Shown here: positions 42,401 to 54,500 of the stretch, in pieces
Numbering within the stretch: the first letter of the stretch is position 1
How the letters are laid out: each line of letters starts with the position of its first letter
Assembly: GCA_036873755.1 (NCBI GenBank)
Contig: JAVTVY010019003.1
Location: 1-64,000, forward strand
Reading direction: 5' to 3'
DNA from: Hanleya hanleyi
Taxonomy: Eukaryota > Mollusca > Polyplacophora > Lepidopleurida > Hanleyidae
Length of the DNA stretch: 64,000 nt
Made by a program: the position numbers and the translations under genes
Notes under the pieces: model-generated
Told to the model about the DNA's origin: nothing
The model's database searches: none
Seen by the model: the letters and a program-made list of their open reading frames with translations, nothing else

Positions 42401-45063
42401 CACGTTGTTAAAGAACGCTTGCCACATGTACAGTCAGTTTATTAAAAAACGCTTGTCACTTGTACAGTCAGGTTGTTTGAGAACGCTTGCCACATGTACA
42501 GTCCGGTTATTAAAGAACGCTTGTCACATACAGAGTCAGGTTATTAAAGAACGCTTGTCACATATACAGTCCGGTTGTTAAAGTACGCTTGTGGCATATT
42601 TAGTCAGGTTATTAAATAACGCTTGTCACATATACAGTCAGGCTATTACAGAACGCTTGTCACATATACAGGCCGGTTATTAAAGAACGCCTGTCGCATA
42701 TACAGTCAGGTTATTAAAGAATGCTTGTCACATATACAATCCGGTTATTAAAGAACGATTTTCGCGTATGCACTCAGGGAAACAAAGAAAGCTTGTCACC
42801 TACACGGTCAGTTTATTAAAGAACGCTTGTCACATATACAGTCAGGTTATTAAAGAACGCTCGCCACGTGTACAGTCAGGTCATTAAAGAACGCTTGTCA
42901 CATGTACAGTCAGGTTATTAAAGAACGCTTGTCACATGTACAGCCACCTTATTAAAGGACGCTTGTCGCATGTACAGTCAGGTTATTAGAACACTTGTCA
43001 CATGTACAGTCGGGTTATTAAAGAACGCTTGTCACATCTACAGTCACGTTGTTAAAGGACGCTTGTCACATGTACAGTCAGCTTCTTAAAAAACGCTTGC
43101 CACTTGTACAGTCAGGTTGTTTTAGAACGCTTGCCACATGTACAGTCCGGTTATTAAAGAACGCTTGTCACATGTACAGTCGGGTTATTAAAGAACGCTT
43201 GTCACATCTACAGTCACGTTGTTAAAGGACGCTCGCCACATGTACAGTCAGCTTATTAAAAAACGCTTGTCACTTGTACAGTGAGGTTGTTTTAGAACGC
43301 TTGCCACATATACAGTCCAGTTATTAAAGAACGCTTGTCACATACCGATTCAGGTTTTTAAAGAACGCTTGTCACATGTACAGTCCGGTTGTTAAAGTAC
43401 GCTTGTGGCATATACAGCCAGGTTATTAAATAACGCTTGTCACATATACAGTCAGGCTATTACAGAACGCTTGTCACATATACAGTCCGGTTATTAAAGA
43501 ACGCCTGTCGCATATACAGTCAGGTTATTAAAGAATGCTTGTCACATATACAATCCGGTTATTAAAGAACGATTTTCGCATATGTACTCAGGTAAACAAA
43601 GAAAGCTTGTCACCTACACAGTCAGGTTATTAAAGAACGCTTGTCACATATATAGTCAGGTTATTAAAGAACGCTTGTCACAAGTACAGTCCGGTTATTA
43701 AAGAACGCTTGTCACATGTACAGCCACCTTACTAAAGAACGCTTGTCGCATGTACAGTCAGGTTATTAGAACACTTGTCACATGTACAGTCGGGTTATTA
43801 AAGAACGCTTGTCACATCTACAGTCACGTTGTTAAAGAACGCTTGCCACATGTACAGTCAGCTTATTAAAAAACGCTTGTCACTTGTACAGTCAGGTTGT
43901 TTTAGAACGCTTGCCACATGTACAGTCCGGTTATTAAAGTGCGTTTGTCACATACAGAGTCAGGTTATTAAAGAACGCTTGTCGCATGTACAGTCCGGCT
44001 GTTAAAGTACGCTTGTGGCATATACAGTCAGGTTATTAAGTAACGCTTGTCAGATATACAGTCAGGCTATTACAGAACGCTTGTCACATATACAGTCCGG
44101 TTATTAAAGAACGCCTGTCGCATATACAGTCAGGTTATTAAAGAACGCTTGTCACATATACAATCCTGTTATTAAAGAACGATTTTTGCATATGCACTCA
44201 GGTAAACAAAGAAAGCTTGTCACCTACACAGTCAGGTTATTTAAGAACGCTTGTCATATATACAGTCAGGTTATTAAAGAACGCTTGTCACAAGTACAGT
44301 CCGGTTATTGAAGAACGTTCGTCACATGTACAGTCTGGTTACTAAAGAACGCTTGTCACATGTACAGTTTCGGTTATTAGAGAACGCTTGTCACATGTAT
44401 AGTCAGGTTATTAAAGAACGCTTGGCACATATGCAGTTCGGTTGTTAATGAACGCTTGTCACATATTCACTCAGGCTATTAAAGAACGTTTGTCACATCT
44501 ATATTCAAGATATTAAAGAACGCTTGTCAGATAGGCAGTCAGGTTATTAAAGAACGCTTGTCACAAGTACAGTCCGGTTATTGAAGAACGTTCGTCCCAT
44601 GTACAGTCTGGTTACTAAATAACGCTTGTCACATGTACAGTTTCGGTTATTAGAGAACGCTTGTCACATATACAGTCAGGTTATTAAAGAACGTTTGTCA
44701 CATGTATATCCAGGTTATTAAATAACGCCTGTCACATATACAGTCAGGATATTAAAGAACGCTTGTCATATATACAGTCAGGTTATTTAAGAACGCTTGT
44801 CACATACACAGTCAGGTTATTAGAACTCTTGTCACATGTACAGTCTGGTTATTAAGGATAGCTTGTCACATGCACAGTTTGGTTATTAAAGAATGCTTGT
44901 CACATATGCAGTTCGGTTATTAAAAAACGCTTGTCACATAAACAGTCAGATTATTAAGGAACGCTTGTAATATACAGACAGGTTAGCAAAGAACGCTTGT
45001 CACATGTACAGCCCGGTTATTGAAGAACGCTTGTCACATATACAGATCGGTTATTAAAGAACG
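30450..45063. repeat. 14.6-kb AT-rich 34-bp satellite with higher-order repeats (about 430 copies)
   Basis: The main unit is GGTTATTAAAGAACGCTTGT followed by CACATGTACAGTCA (34 bp). Frequent classes are a 32-bp form with TTATTAGAACG, a TTGTTTAAGAACGCTCGCC form and a TTGTTGAAAAACTCTTG form. A rare AAACAAAGAAAGCTTGTC unit at about 32226, 37712, 39395, 42779, 43593 and 44205 marks higher-order copies; 37712 and 39395 are 1683 bp apart with matching neighbours. A 61-codon frame recurs identically at 32869, 39787 and 41516. Copies after about 44300 are more diverged, as expected at an array edge. There is no coding function. Confidence 0.96.
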
Positions 45064-45252
45064 GTGAAAATGACACAGCACCATATCTTGGTGTTAACTG
45101 ATAAGTGCTCAGACTTGCTTAACACCAAGTAATCGTGTTGGCCAACACCAGTAAAGAGTGTTACATAGGGTGTTGATCAAAATTCAACATCATTTATTGG
45201 TGTTGAGCTGAACACCTCTTTTTGGTGTTAATCAACACCATTTACTTGACTG
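45064..45252. mobile_element. Multi-hairpin insert at satellite edge
   Basis: Satellite-like sequence stops at about 45063 and resumes, degraded, at about 45255. Between them are four hairpins built from GGTGTT and AACACC: CTTGGTGTTAA with TTAACACCAAG (45087-45129), GTGTTGGCCAACAC (45135-45148), GGTGTTGAGCTGAACACC (45199-45216) and TGGTGTTAATCAACACCA (45223-45240). The ends (ACACAG and CTGTGCA) are weakly inverted. A MITE is plausible; the superfamily is unknown. Confidence 0.5.
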
Positions 45253-46301
45253 TGCATATTGTCAGTTTATTAAAGTACAACTATCATATATACAATCAGG
45301 TTATTCAATAACATTCATCATATGTGCAATCATTTCGCCTAAAGAACGCTTATCAAAAAATAGTAATAAATTTGTCGCATATACAGTCAATTTCCTGCAG
45401 AATTAGCGTTCATTCTTCCATATTCACGTTGTTAAAGAAAGTATCCCCGAATCTCATATACAGTCAGTTTGTTAGGAAGACTTTTTCAGTTCTCTCGTTT
45501 AATCTGCTGATGGACCTACGTGTCTTACTCTCGGGGACAAGGAGTTCCTGTTGACACATGAACCTCTTACACAGGTCATAATCAAGCGAAAGTATTGCAA
45601 CATATGAGTTCATATGATGATGTCAGGTCTAACCTATCCGGTATTATTCTACTGAAAGAATTCGATATTCGTCGATAAAGTATCCAGTGGTGATACAGTA
45701 CAAACATGTGGGTGAAAAAATTAACGATTCCTCGCTAACTGAAATATGGCGACAGAAAGTCTGTGATCTTCAACGCCAGAGGTCGGATAATTGCTATGAT
45801 GATGCCATTTCTCACGCAGTCAGGCGGGCAAACTATCACCTGAAATACAAGATAATGGAATGGGGAATAATTACCTCCAGTTAACACGTATAGCCGGACT
45901 TTTTGACTCGAACAATATTCTCCCATATTTTATTCTGCTTTATGGGTTACAGGGCACGAGGGAGAGGACAGGGAATTATCGCAAACAAGAGTTCGCACTT
46001 TGCAAATCACTCGTTGAAAAAGTAAACGTAAAAACGAATATTGCGAAAGCGTGAAGATTGAGCGATTCGAAATATGCTTGAATTTAGAGGTCGATACATA
46101 ATCTGACTTGACAGGACTTATCACACGGGTTTCATTGGCATAGCTTCTACTTCAGTTGGAGTTCTTATAACAAGCTTCGTTTCAAATCGACAAAATTGCA
46201 TAAAACTTTTTCTTCTATATATATTACAGAACGTACATATTAAAACGATGGTATATAGTCCTGATAATATAGCAATTATGTTTACGACAGACACCAGCAC
46301 C
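45253..46301. other. Degraded satellite edge and unassigned sequence
   Basis: To about 45480 scattered satellite words remain (GTCAGTTTATTAAAG, TATACAGTC). After that it is AT-rich with short frames lacking any recognisable domain. No gene is supported. Confidence 0.45.
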
Positions 46302-46680
46302 ATAACTGACTACTAATGGATCAATGGTACGGTTGCCCATAGGTGAATACTAATGGATCAATGGTACTGTTGCCCATAGGTGAATACTAATGGATCAATG
46401 GTACTGTTGCCCATAGGGGAATACTAATGGATCAGTGGTACTGTTGCCCATAGCTGAATACTAATGGATAAATGGTACTGTTGCCCATAACTGACTACTA
46501 ATGGATCAATGGTACTGTTGCCCATAACTGATTACTAATGGATCAATGGTACTGTTGCCCATAACTGACTACAAATGGATCAATGGTACTGTTGCCCATA
46601 ACTGACTACTAATGGATCAATGGTACTGTTGCCCATAACTGACTACTAATGGATCAATGATAGTGTTGCCCATAGGTGAT
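46302..46680. repeat. 37-bp minisatellite (about 10 copies)
   Basis: The unit is ACTAATGGATCAATGGTACT followed by GTTGCCCATAACTGACT, with a GGTGAAT variant in the first copies. It is unrelated in sequence to the 37-bp array at 1286-2205. Confidence 0.95.
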
Positions 46681-47829
46681 CTTTGTGTTTTCTTTTAGTT
46701 TCCTGAATTCTTTTTTGTGCATTTTCTCCGAAATCAACGGAAATTTCTGTTAGTTTTTTTTCACTCTAACATTTCCCGGTAACTTTTTTTAATTTCCCCC
46801 CCAAAAAAAAATTTTAATGCAAGATCTGATTTGACTCAGTTTATCAGAAAAAAATCGGAAATTACTAGAAAATGTAAAACGCGATTTAACCCATTTTATC
46901 GAAAAAATCGGAACATGCAAGAAAATTAAAAAAATCATCAAAACAGTATTTACACCGCGGTGATAATATTTACGCCGCCGTGGAATGTTTTCACCGTGGA
47001 GAAAATATTTACACCGCGGTGTAATTACTTTTTTGATTATTTTTTTTTATTTTCTCGTGAAGCGGGAGTGAATAACCGTAATCTTTAATTTTGAAAGAGT
47101 TCAATAATCTCAATCCTACTAGATTTAGTATTTCATCTCGCGTGCAAGAAAATACACTGTTCAAGTTACATTTTGTTATGGATGCAATCCAGAACCTAAT
47201 TAAACGCAAAGGTGGCGAAAAATGATGCCGGCGTATTGACGAGAAGTCAAATGATCACAGAGATCAATATTCTGACTACATATATAAATATATGACAAGA
47301 ACATCACCAGATGATCGTTAGGTGAAAGAAACGGTTAAAATCTAGGAAAATATTAGTACAATGCAAAATCGCCTTTGGATAATATTTCGGGATGAAGATT
47401 ATTTTTTTGTATTCGATAATCACCAGTTTTCTGGAAAATATATTTCACACCTGGAATCCATCAATTTATAGCTATATAACAGAATTTCCGAAAGACACAT
47501 TATAAAGAATATAAAAGCAAGTTAGCAATATAGCCGCAATGTGCAAAAATAGTCTCTAATAAACGTATCAGTTACATGTATAGTGGCCCTTTTCCCGATC
47601 TTGGGACCGATTCGTTCCTCATCATCATGTCGAGTAACATACCTCACGCCGTCAAGATACATTTCCGTTACCATCCGACGAATTTGATTGGTCGATATGA
47701 ACCATATTGTTGGATGGATCAACCTCGAATGAAGATTTCTTACAGATCTCGACCCATCTATCATGTATGCAAAGTATCGTATTTTTCCATCTAATGGTCA
47801 CATATTTCATCACTTTTCATGATTTGATG
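46681..47829. other. Spacer with CACCGCGGTG palindromes
   Basis: A/T-rich with T- and A-runs. CACCGCGGTG at 46953-46962 and TACACCGCGGTGTA at 47010-47023 are perfect palindromes. Two decayed relatives (ACGCCGCCGTGGA, TCACCGTGGA) lie between them at about 30-bp spacing, each preceded by ATATTT or TGTTT. No gene is seen. Confidence 0.55.
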
Positions 47830-48070
47830 ATTTGATCTAACACAGCTCAAGCCGGTGTCACGTGGCCATGCCATTCAAGATATCCGCATGAACAGCTGAT
47901 ATATAAGCGTGGCTGAGATACAAATCATAACACAAATAAATCTTGGTTCTTGTGGTGAATTTTAGATATACTACAGCCAGTATATTTGCCTGTGCCATGT
48001 GACTTCTTATCAGCAAGGCGGCATCTTTTTCCGCCTCTCTTGTTATGTTACCTCTAATTAAATCAATCGG
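47830..48070 (+). repeat. R1-related core, copy D
   Basis: Contains AAGCCGGTG, GTGGCC, CATTCAAGATATCCGCATGA, ACAGCTGATATATAAGCGTG and GCTGAGATACA, which match the R1 core. Downstream (CTTGGTTCTTGTGG, CATGTGACTTCTTATCAGCA) it is alike to the insert at 55994-56391 rather than to R1 copies A-C. Confidence 0.55.
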
Positions 48071-48329
48071 CTTCTTCTTATGTTATGCGTCACACATCAT
48101 TGACTCGGATCATCATGTGAAGTTTTGGATTCATCGGTGCAGTGCAATTTTCACAAAGTCTGTTGGAAGGAAGAAAATAACACTAAGTTCAAGAGATTTC
48201 CAATCAACCCTAATTAGATCGCTCTTACGAACCATTTTATGAATATCCGATCTTATCCAATCAGAACGAACAGCTAAGTGAATGGAGCGAATATTTTATA
48301 GCCGGCAGGTCAAGAACCTCAAAAACGCG
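48071..48329. other. Spacer, no gene seen
   Basis: Unassigned AT-rich sequence with a 65-codon plus-strand frame (48045-48242) of no recognisable type. Confidence 0.35.
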
Positions 48330-49370
48330 TCTAAAAACTTTCGATTGCTTTTTTTGTTACAAATGGGTACCCATGCTAAATTAGTTCTTTGTGTGGTAAG
48401 GATCAAAATAGGAGAGGATACCACCCTGATTTTGGCAAATTAAGGTCATTTTGGGGTCAATTTTGGGATCAAATAAGGTCCAAAATGGGTAAAAATCAGT
48501 TATAAATTAATATCTACCGTATTGTTTGTTATCAAAGCGTATCCAAGCTGAATTAGTTGTATGTAGTGTAGTGTTTAAGTTAGTCATATATAACACAATT
48601 ATTATAACTAAGGTCATTTTATGGTCACTTTTGGGTCAAATAAGGTAAAAATTTGGCGAAAATCGGTTATGAATTAATATGCACAGTACTATTTGTTACC
48701 AATGAGTATATGAGTGGTTAGGATCAAGATAGGAGGGGATACCACCCTGATTTGGGCAAATTAAGGTCATTTTGGGATCACTTTTGGGATCAGATATGGT
48801 GAAAAATGGGAAAAATCAGTTATAAATTAATATCTATCGTATTGTTTGTTATCAAAGCGTATCCAAGCTGAATTACTTGTATGTAGTGTAGAGTTTAAGG
48901 TAGTCACAGATAACACGTTAATTACTAGTATTAAGGTCATTTTAGGGTCATCTTGGGGTCATTTGAGGTCAAAAAACTGTGAAATTCGGTTATAAATTAA
49001 TATGCCCAGTACTAATTGTTACGAATGGGTGCCCAAGCTGAATTAGTTGAATGTAGTGTACGGTTGGAGGTAGTCATAGATAACGCTTTAATTATTTGAA
49101 TTAAGGTCATTTTAGAGTCATTTCACGCGATCAACAATGTGCAAAAATCGTTTGTAAATTAATATCCAAAGTACTAATTGTTGCGAATGAGTATCCAAAC
49201 TGAATTAGTTGTATGTAGTGAAGATTTAAATTAGTCATAGATAAGACGTCATTTAGTCAAATTACCGTCAATCCAGGGTAAAAGTCAAAATGGGTACAAA
49301 TCGGTTATAAATTAATATCCACAATACTAATTATTACGAATGGGTATACAGACGGAATATCTTGATTTTT
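48330..49370. repeat. Degenerate repeat of about 160 bp (6-7 copies)
   Basis: The block CGGTTATAAATTAATATSYA with a following TACTAATTGTTAC-type word recurs at about 48501, 48665, 48819, 48989, 49150 and 49302. Each is followed by AAGCTGAATTAGTTGTATGT in most copies and by AAGGTCATTTTAGGGTCA. Copies are clearly diverged. No coding potential. Confidence 0.8.
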
Positions 49371-50165
49371 AGCATCTGGAAATAGATTCAAAATGGGCAT
49401 AAGATGTTAAGCTATGCATAGAGATATCTCGGTTTTGATAAATTTGCACAATGAGTTTGCCTTGAACTATACGAGCAACGTGAAAAGTATGATTTTCGGA
49501 TGACCCCATATGGCCGCCATTTTGAATTTTACCATCAAATCTTGATCTTAGGGATACTCAAGTAGATTCAAAATGACCATAGGAGGTTAGGAGGTTGGGA
49601 GGTTAGGAGGTTGGGAGGTTGGGCTATGCTTACAGATCCCTTAGTTTTGATCAATTTGCATAATGAGCTAAGAATAATGCCTCGAACTATGAGAGCAACG
49701 ACTAAAAGTGTGATTTCAGATGACTTCATATGGTCGACATTTGAATTTGACCATCAAATCTTGATTGTTGGCATATGTAAATAGATTCAAAATGGGCATG
49801 AGGTGTTAGGCTATGCAGAGAGATCCTCGGATAAATTTGTTCAGTGAGGTAAGAATAATGCCTCGAACTACATGAGCAACAGGAAAAGTGTCATCTGTAG
49901 ATGACCCCATATGACCGCTATTTGGATTTTTTCCATCAAATCTTTATTATTGGGATATGCAAATAGATTCAAAATGTGAATAAGATGCCGGGCTATGCTT
50001 AGAGATCCATCGGTTTTGATGTATTTGTATAATGAGCTTAGAGTGATGCCTATTATATGAATAACATGAAAAGGGCGATTTATGGATGAACCCACATGAG
50101 CGCCATTTTGAGTTAACGCATGATGGTTAATCACTGGAATTATAGAAATGGGCTCAAAATTAGCC
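49371..50165. repeat. Degenerate repeat of about 180-220 bp (4-5 copies)
   Basis: TAGATTCAAAATGGGCATAA recurs at about 49386, 49562, 49785 and 49966. Each copy continues with AGGCTATGC, AGAGATC, GATGACCCCATATGRCCGCC and ATTTTGAATTT. The second copy contains a small GGAGGTTR expansion (about 49585-49622). The word GCCGCCATTTTG at 49512 matches YY1. Confidence 0.8.
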
Positions 50166-50629
50166 AAATATAATATTCCAAAACCAAGAAAAGTCTCCGC
50201 TTTTGATTTTCGATCATTCTGGTGATATCGCGAATGTTCATAAGGTAACTAAATTTCCGAATCCTCTAACGCCCAAAACTTCGCATAACAATTATCTTGA
50301 TCGGTAAGGTCCAATCTATAAGAAAATGCATGTTGCCAAAATTCACAAACAAAAATACTGAAATAACCTACACTATACTTATCTTAAAATTTATCCCATA
50401 CAAGTACTTCCGATTTGATACCCATTTCTCAAAAGAGAAGTTTCACGCAAAACGGGTTTTAATTGTTTTAAGACTCATCTTTTGGCCATCTTTGGGTCTT
50501 ATTTGACATCGAAATGACCTCAGAATGACCTCAAATTGCCAAATTTATCTTGATATCCGCCCCTACCTTGAACCATAGGAAGTAGTAGTAAGCCCTGAAA
50601 TCCTCCCGGAATATTTGTGGGTCGGATCC
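50166..50629. other. Spacer, no gene seen
   Basis: AT-rich sequence, partly reminiscent of the 160-bp repeat (GACCTCAGAATGACCTCAAA). No gene is recognised. Confidence 0.35.
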
Positions 50630-50639
50630 GGAGTCCACA

Positions 50640-51126
50640 TCAAATACGGTTACCCTACATCGTGGCGGCTGGACCAAATTTAAAAGAGAGTTGTGTGGTG
50701 AACTGGACAGGAAACTCATCCTCTTCGAGAACGCCATCTACGTACACCGGGGCCGTTCTTCGCACGCCTGGGGCGTTACCAGAACCCCACCTGAAGCTTC
50801 ACCCTAGACCCTGAACTGTGGACGGCCTTGGGGAAAGTGGTGCCTATTGTGGACCAGCTGTTTACACCGGATGAGCGGTCAGCCGTTCAGTTGGTTGGGC
50901 TGGGCTCGTGCCCTGAATGAAGTGGCGGCAGAGCCCAATGAGCAAATCATCAACCATGCCAAGGCAAGAGACCGTCCGGTACTTCACAAAGATGTGGCAC
51001 TTAACACCCGTAGTCCACTGTCAGGGGACGATGAGGTTATTGATTACCCGGCTAGACTCAGTCAACATAGGATATATACAACGATGGTAGAACCCGAACA
51101 TCAGACAGGAACATCGACCTCGTTAT
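50640..51126 (+). pseudogene. Unrecognised Polinton gene remnant upstream of integrase
   Basis: Protein-like words lie in several plus-strand frames: WTKFKRELCGELDRKLILFE at about 50673-50732, FFARLGRYQNPT then a stop, LWTALGKVVPIVDQLFTPDE, then in a third frame NEVAAEPNEQIINHAKARDR (about 50916). The balanced, charged composition and the shifting frames suggest one decayed gene of at least 120 residues. I do not recognise the family. It lies just before the integrase start, as an upstream neighbour gene. Confidence 0.45.
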
Positions 51127-51166
51127 AAATGCACGATACTCTCTGGGTCCATTATCAGTCATCATC

Positions 51167-51510
51167 ATGAAGTGCTGGGAGAAGGTGTTGGATAACTCAT
51201 GCTACAGTCCCGACAGCCCGGCAGCCTATAGTGCATCGTCTGCTCTCTATCGAGCCGCTAAAACCCACGCATTCGTCTATCGCAAGTCCGAGATTGGCTT
51301 AAACAACAAGACACCTATACCTTACATCGAGCTGCCCGCCGTCATTTCCTACGGAACTGGGTCATCGTTGGTGGTATAGATGCCTTATGGCAAGCGAATT
51401 TGGTCGATATGAGCGCCTTTGCCAAACACAACGATGGGAATCGGTATATCTTGACATGCATCGATATCCTGTCGAATTATACGTGGGTGGTACCTATCCG
51501 GACGAACACC
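51167..51510 (+). pseudogene. Polinton integrase, N-terminal half
   Basis: Starts at MKCWEKVLDNSCYSPDSPAA (51167), matching the start of the element-1 copy. After a frameshift near 51297 the frame reads QDTYTLHRAARRHF, VIVGGIDALWQANLVDMSAF and LTCIDILSNYTWVVPI, with the first catalytic Asp in CID. It then stops being integrase at 51510, at the words RTNT. The second Asp, the Glu and the chromo-like end are deleted. Compared with the other copies, Lys-Tyr in LSKYAW has become Asn-Tyr-Thr. Confidence 0.87.
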
Positions 51511-51585
51511 ATCGTACAGATGTTTGACGAGTACCCCCAGGCCGAGCACCGAGATCACCAAAACCCAAACAATTGTGGGGGCTAA
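51511..51585 (+). pseudogene. Protease fragment fused in frame to integrase
   Basis: IVQMFDEYPQAEHRD (51511-51555) equals the protease word IVQMFDKYPQAQDRD of element 2 (about 25068-25112) with three changes. It directly follows the integrase frame. The frame then runs on into the first satellite unit and stops at 51583-51585. Confidence 0.85.
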
Positions 51586-54500
51586 AAAATGAAGCGTTCG
51601 TCAAAGTTTAGTGAAATTCCGTCCAGCAGTTCTCAAGATATCTTCCAGGAATGGCCTGTATTTTCATAAAAATGCATGTCTTTAACGGACATATGTACAG
51701 ATAGCACAGACCGTAGAACACGGACGAACACACCCACACACCCCAAAACCTAACCAATTGTGGGGCTATAAAAATGAAGCTTTCGTCCAAGTTTAGTGAA
51801 ATTCCGTCCTGTAGTTCTAAAGATATATTGCAGACAAAGTCTGTATTTTCATGAAAATGCTTGTCTGTAATGGACATACGCACAGATAGCACAAACACTA
51901 TTACACTGACGACCACACCCACACAGAACAAAACCTAACCAATTGTGGGGGCTATAAAAATGAAGCTTTCGTCCAAGTTTGGTGAAATGCCGTCCAGTAG
52001 TTCTCAAAATATATTGCAGGCAAAGGCTGTATTTTCATGAAAATGCTTGTCTGTAATGGACATACGTACAGATAGCACAAACACAATTACACTGACGAAC
52101 ACACCCACACACACCAACACCTAACCAATTGTGCGGGCTATCAAAATGAAGCTTTCGTCCAAGTTTAGTGAAATTCCTTCCAGTAGTTCTAAAGATATCT
52201 TGCAGGCAAGGCCTGTATTTTCATGAAAATGCATGTCTTTAGCGGGCATACGTACAGATAGCACAGACTCTAGGACACGGACGAATACACCCACACACAG
52301 CAAAACGTAACCATTTGTGTTGGCTCTAAAAATGAAGCTTTCATCCAAGTTTAGTGAAATTCCCCCCAGTAGTTCAAAAGATATCCTGCAGGCAAGACCT
52401 GTATGTAGGTCTGTAGACGCACATACGTACAGATAGAACAGACACTAGGACACGGACGAACACAGCCACACACGCCAAAACGTAACCAGTTGTGGGGGCT
52501 ATAAAAATGAAGCTTTCATTCAAGTTTAGTGAAATTCCTTCCAGTAGTTCTCAAGATATCGTGCAGGCTAGGCCTGTATTTTCATGAAAATGCATCTCTG
52601 TAACGGACATACGTATACATGGCACAGACACTAGGAGACGGACGAACAACCCACATACACCAAAACCTAACCAATTGCGGGGGCTCTAAAAATGAAGCTT
52701 TCATTCAAGTTTAGTGAAATTCCTTCCAGTAGTTCTCAAGATATCGTGCAGGCAAAGCCTGAATTTTCTTGAAAATGCATTTCTGTAACGGACACACGTA
52801 CAGATAGCACAGACGCTAGGACACGAAGGAACACACCCACACACACCAAAACCTAATCAGTTGTGGGAGCTATAAAAATGAAGCTTTCATCCAAGTTTGG
52901 TGAACTTCGAATTCCGTCCAGTAGTTCTAAAGATACCTTGCAGGCAAGGCCTGTATTTTCATGAAAATGCATGTCTGTAACGGGCACACGTGCAGATAGC
53001 ACAGACACTAGGGCACGGACGAATAAACCCATAAACAGCAAAACCTAACCAGTTGTGGGGGCTATAATAATGAAGCTTTCAGTAAAGTTTAGTGAAATTC
53101 CGTCCAGTAGTTCTAAAGATATCTTGCAGGCAAGGCCTGTATTTTCATGAAAATGCATGTCTGTAACGGGCATACGAACAGATAGCACAGAAACTAGGAC
53201 ACCGACGAACACACCCACACACAAACAAAACGTTACCAGTTCTGGGGCTATAAAAAAGAAGCTTTCAACCAAGTTTAGTTAAATTCCACAAGGTAGTTCT
53301 AAAGATATCTTGCAGGTAAGGCCTGTATTTTCATGAAAATACATGTCTGCAACGGACATACGTACAGATAGCACAAACACTAGGACACGGACGAATACAC
53401 CCACACACACCAAAACCTAACCAATTGTGGGGGCTATAAAAATGAAGCTTCATGAAAATGCATGTCTGTAACGGCATACGTACAGATAGCACAAACACTA
53501 GGACACGGACGAACACACCCACACACACCAAAACCTAACCAAATGTGGGGCTATAAAAATGAAGCTTTCGTCCAAGTTTGGTGAAATTCCGTCCTGTAGT
53601 TCTCAAAATATATTGCAGGCAAAGCCTGTACTTTATTGAAAATGCATGTCTGTAACGGGCATACGTACAGATAGCAGAGATACTAGGACACGGACGAGCG
53701 CACCCACACACACCAAAACCTAACCAATTGTGGGGGCTATAAAAATGAAGCTTTCGTCCAAGTTTAGTGAAATTCCGTCCAGTAGTTCCCAAGATATATT
53801 GCAGGAAAAGCCTGTATTTTCATGAAAACGCATGTCTGTAACGGACACACGTACAGATAGCACAGACACTAGGGCACGGACGAATACACCCACACACACC
53901 AAAACCTAACCAATTGTGGGGGCTATAAAAATGAAGCTTCATGAAAATGCATGTCTGTAACGGCATACGTACAGATAGCACAAACACTAGGACACGGACG
54001 AACACACCCACACACATCAAAACCTAACCAAATGTGGGGCTATAAAAATGAAGCTTTCGTCCAAGTTTGGTGAAATTCCGTCCTGTAGTTCTCAAAATAT
54101 ATTGCAGGCAAAGCCTGTACTTTATTGAAAATGCATGTCTGTAACGGGCATACGTACAGATAGCAGAGATACTAGGACACGGACGAACGCACCCACACAC
54201 ATCAAAACCTAACCAGTTGTGGGGGATATAAAAATGAAGCTTTCGTCCAAGTTTAGTGAAATTCTGTGAAGTAGTTCTAAAGATATCGTGCAGGCAAGGC
54301 CTGGATTTTCATCAAAATGCATGTCTGTAAGGGGCATACGTGCATATAGCACAGACACTAGGACACGGACGAACGAACCCACAAACAGCATTTTTCATGG
54401 AAATGCATGTCTGTAACGGGCAGACGAACAGATAGCACAGAAACTAGGACAAGGACGAACACACCCACACACAACAAAACGCAACCAGTTCTGGGGCCTA

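Larger units (their letters stand above)
50630..51555 (+). mobile_element. Polinton fragment (element 3)
   Basis: A plus-strand fragment of about 0.9 kb without TIRs. It has remnants of an unknown frame, an integrase N-terminal half and a short protease piece. It ends abruptly at the 186-bp satellite at about 51555. Confidence 0.8.

Noticed and set aside
30450..45063. CRISPR-like array
   Set aside because: Unit about 34 bp, but there are no unique spacers; adjacent monomers are contiguous and the host is an animal genome. It is a satellite.
1286..46680. Common origin of arrays sharing the same period (two of 37 bp, two of 34 bp)
   Set aside because: The unit sequences are unrelated by eye; equal lengths are most likely coincidence.
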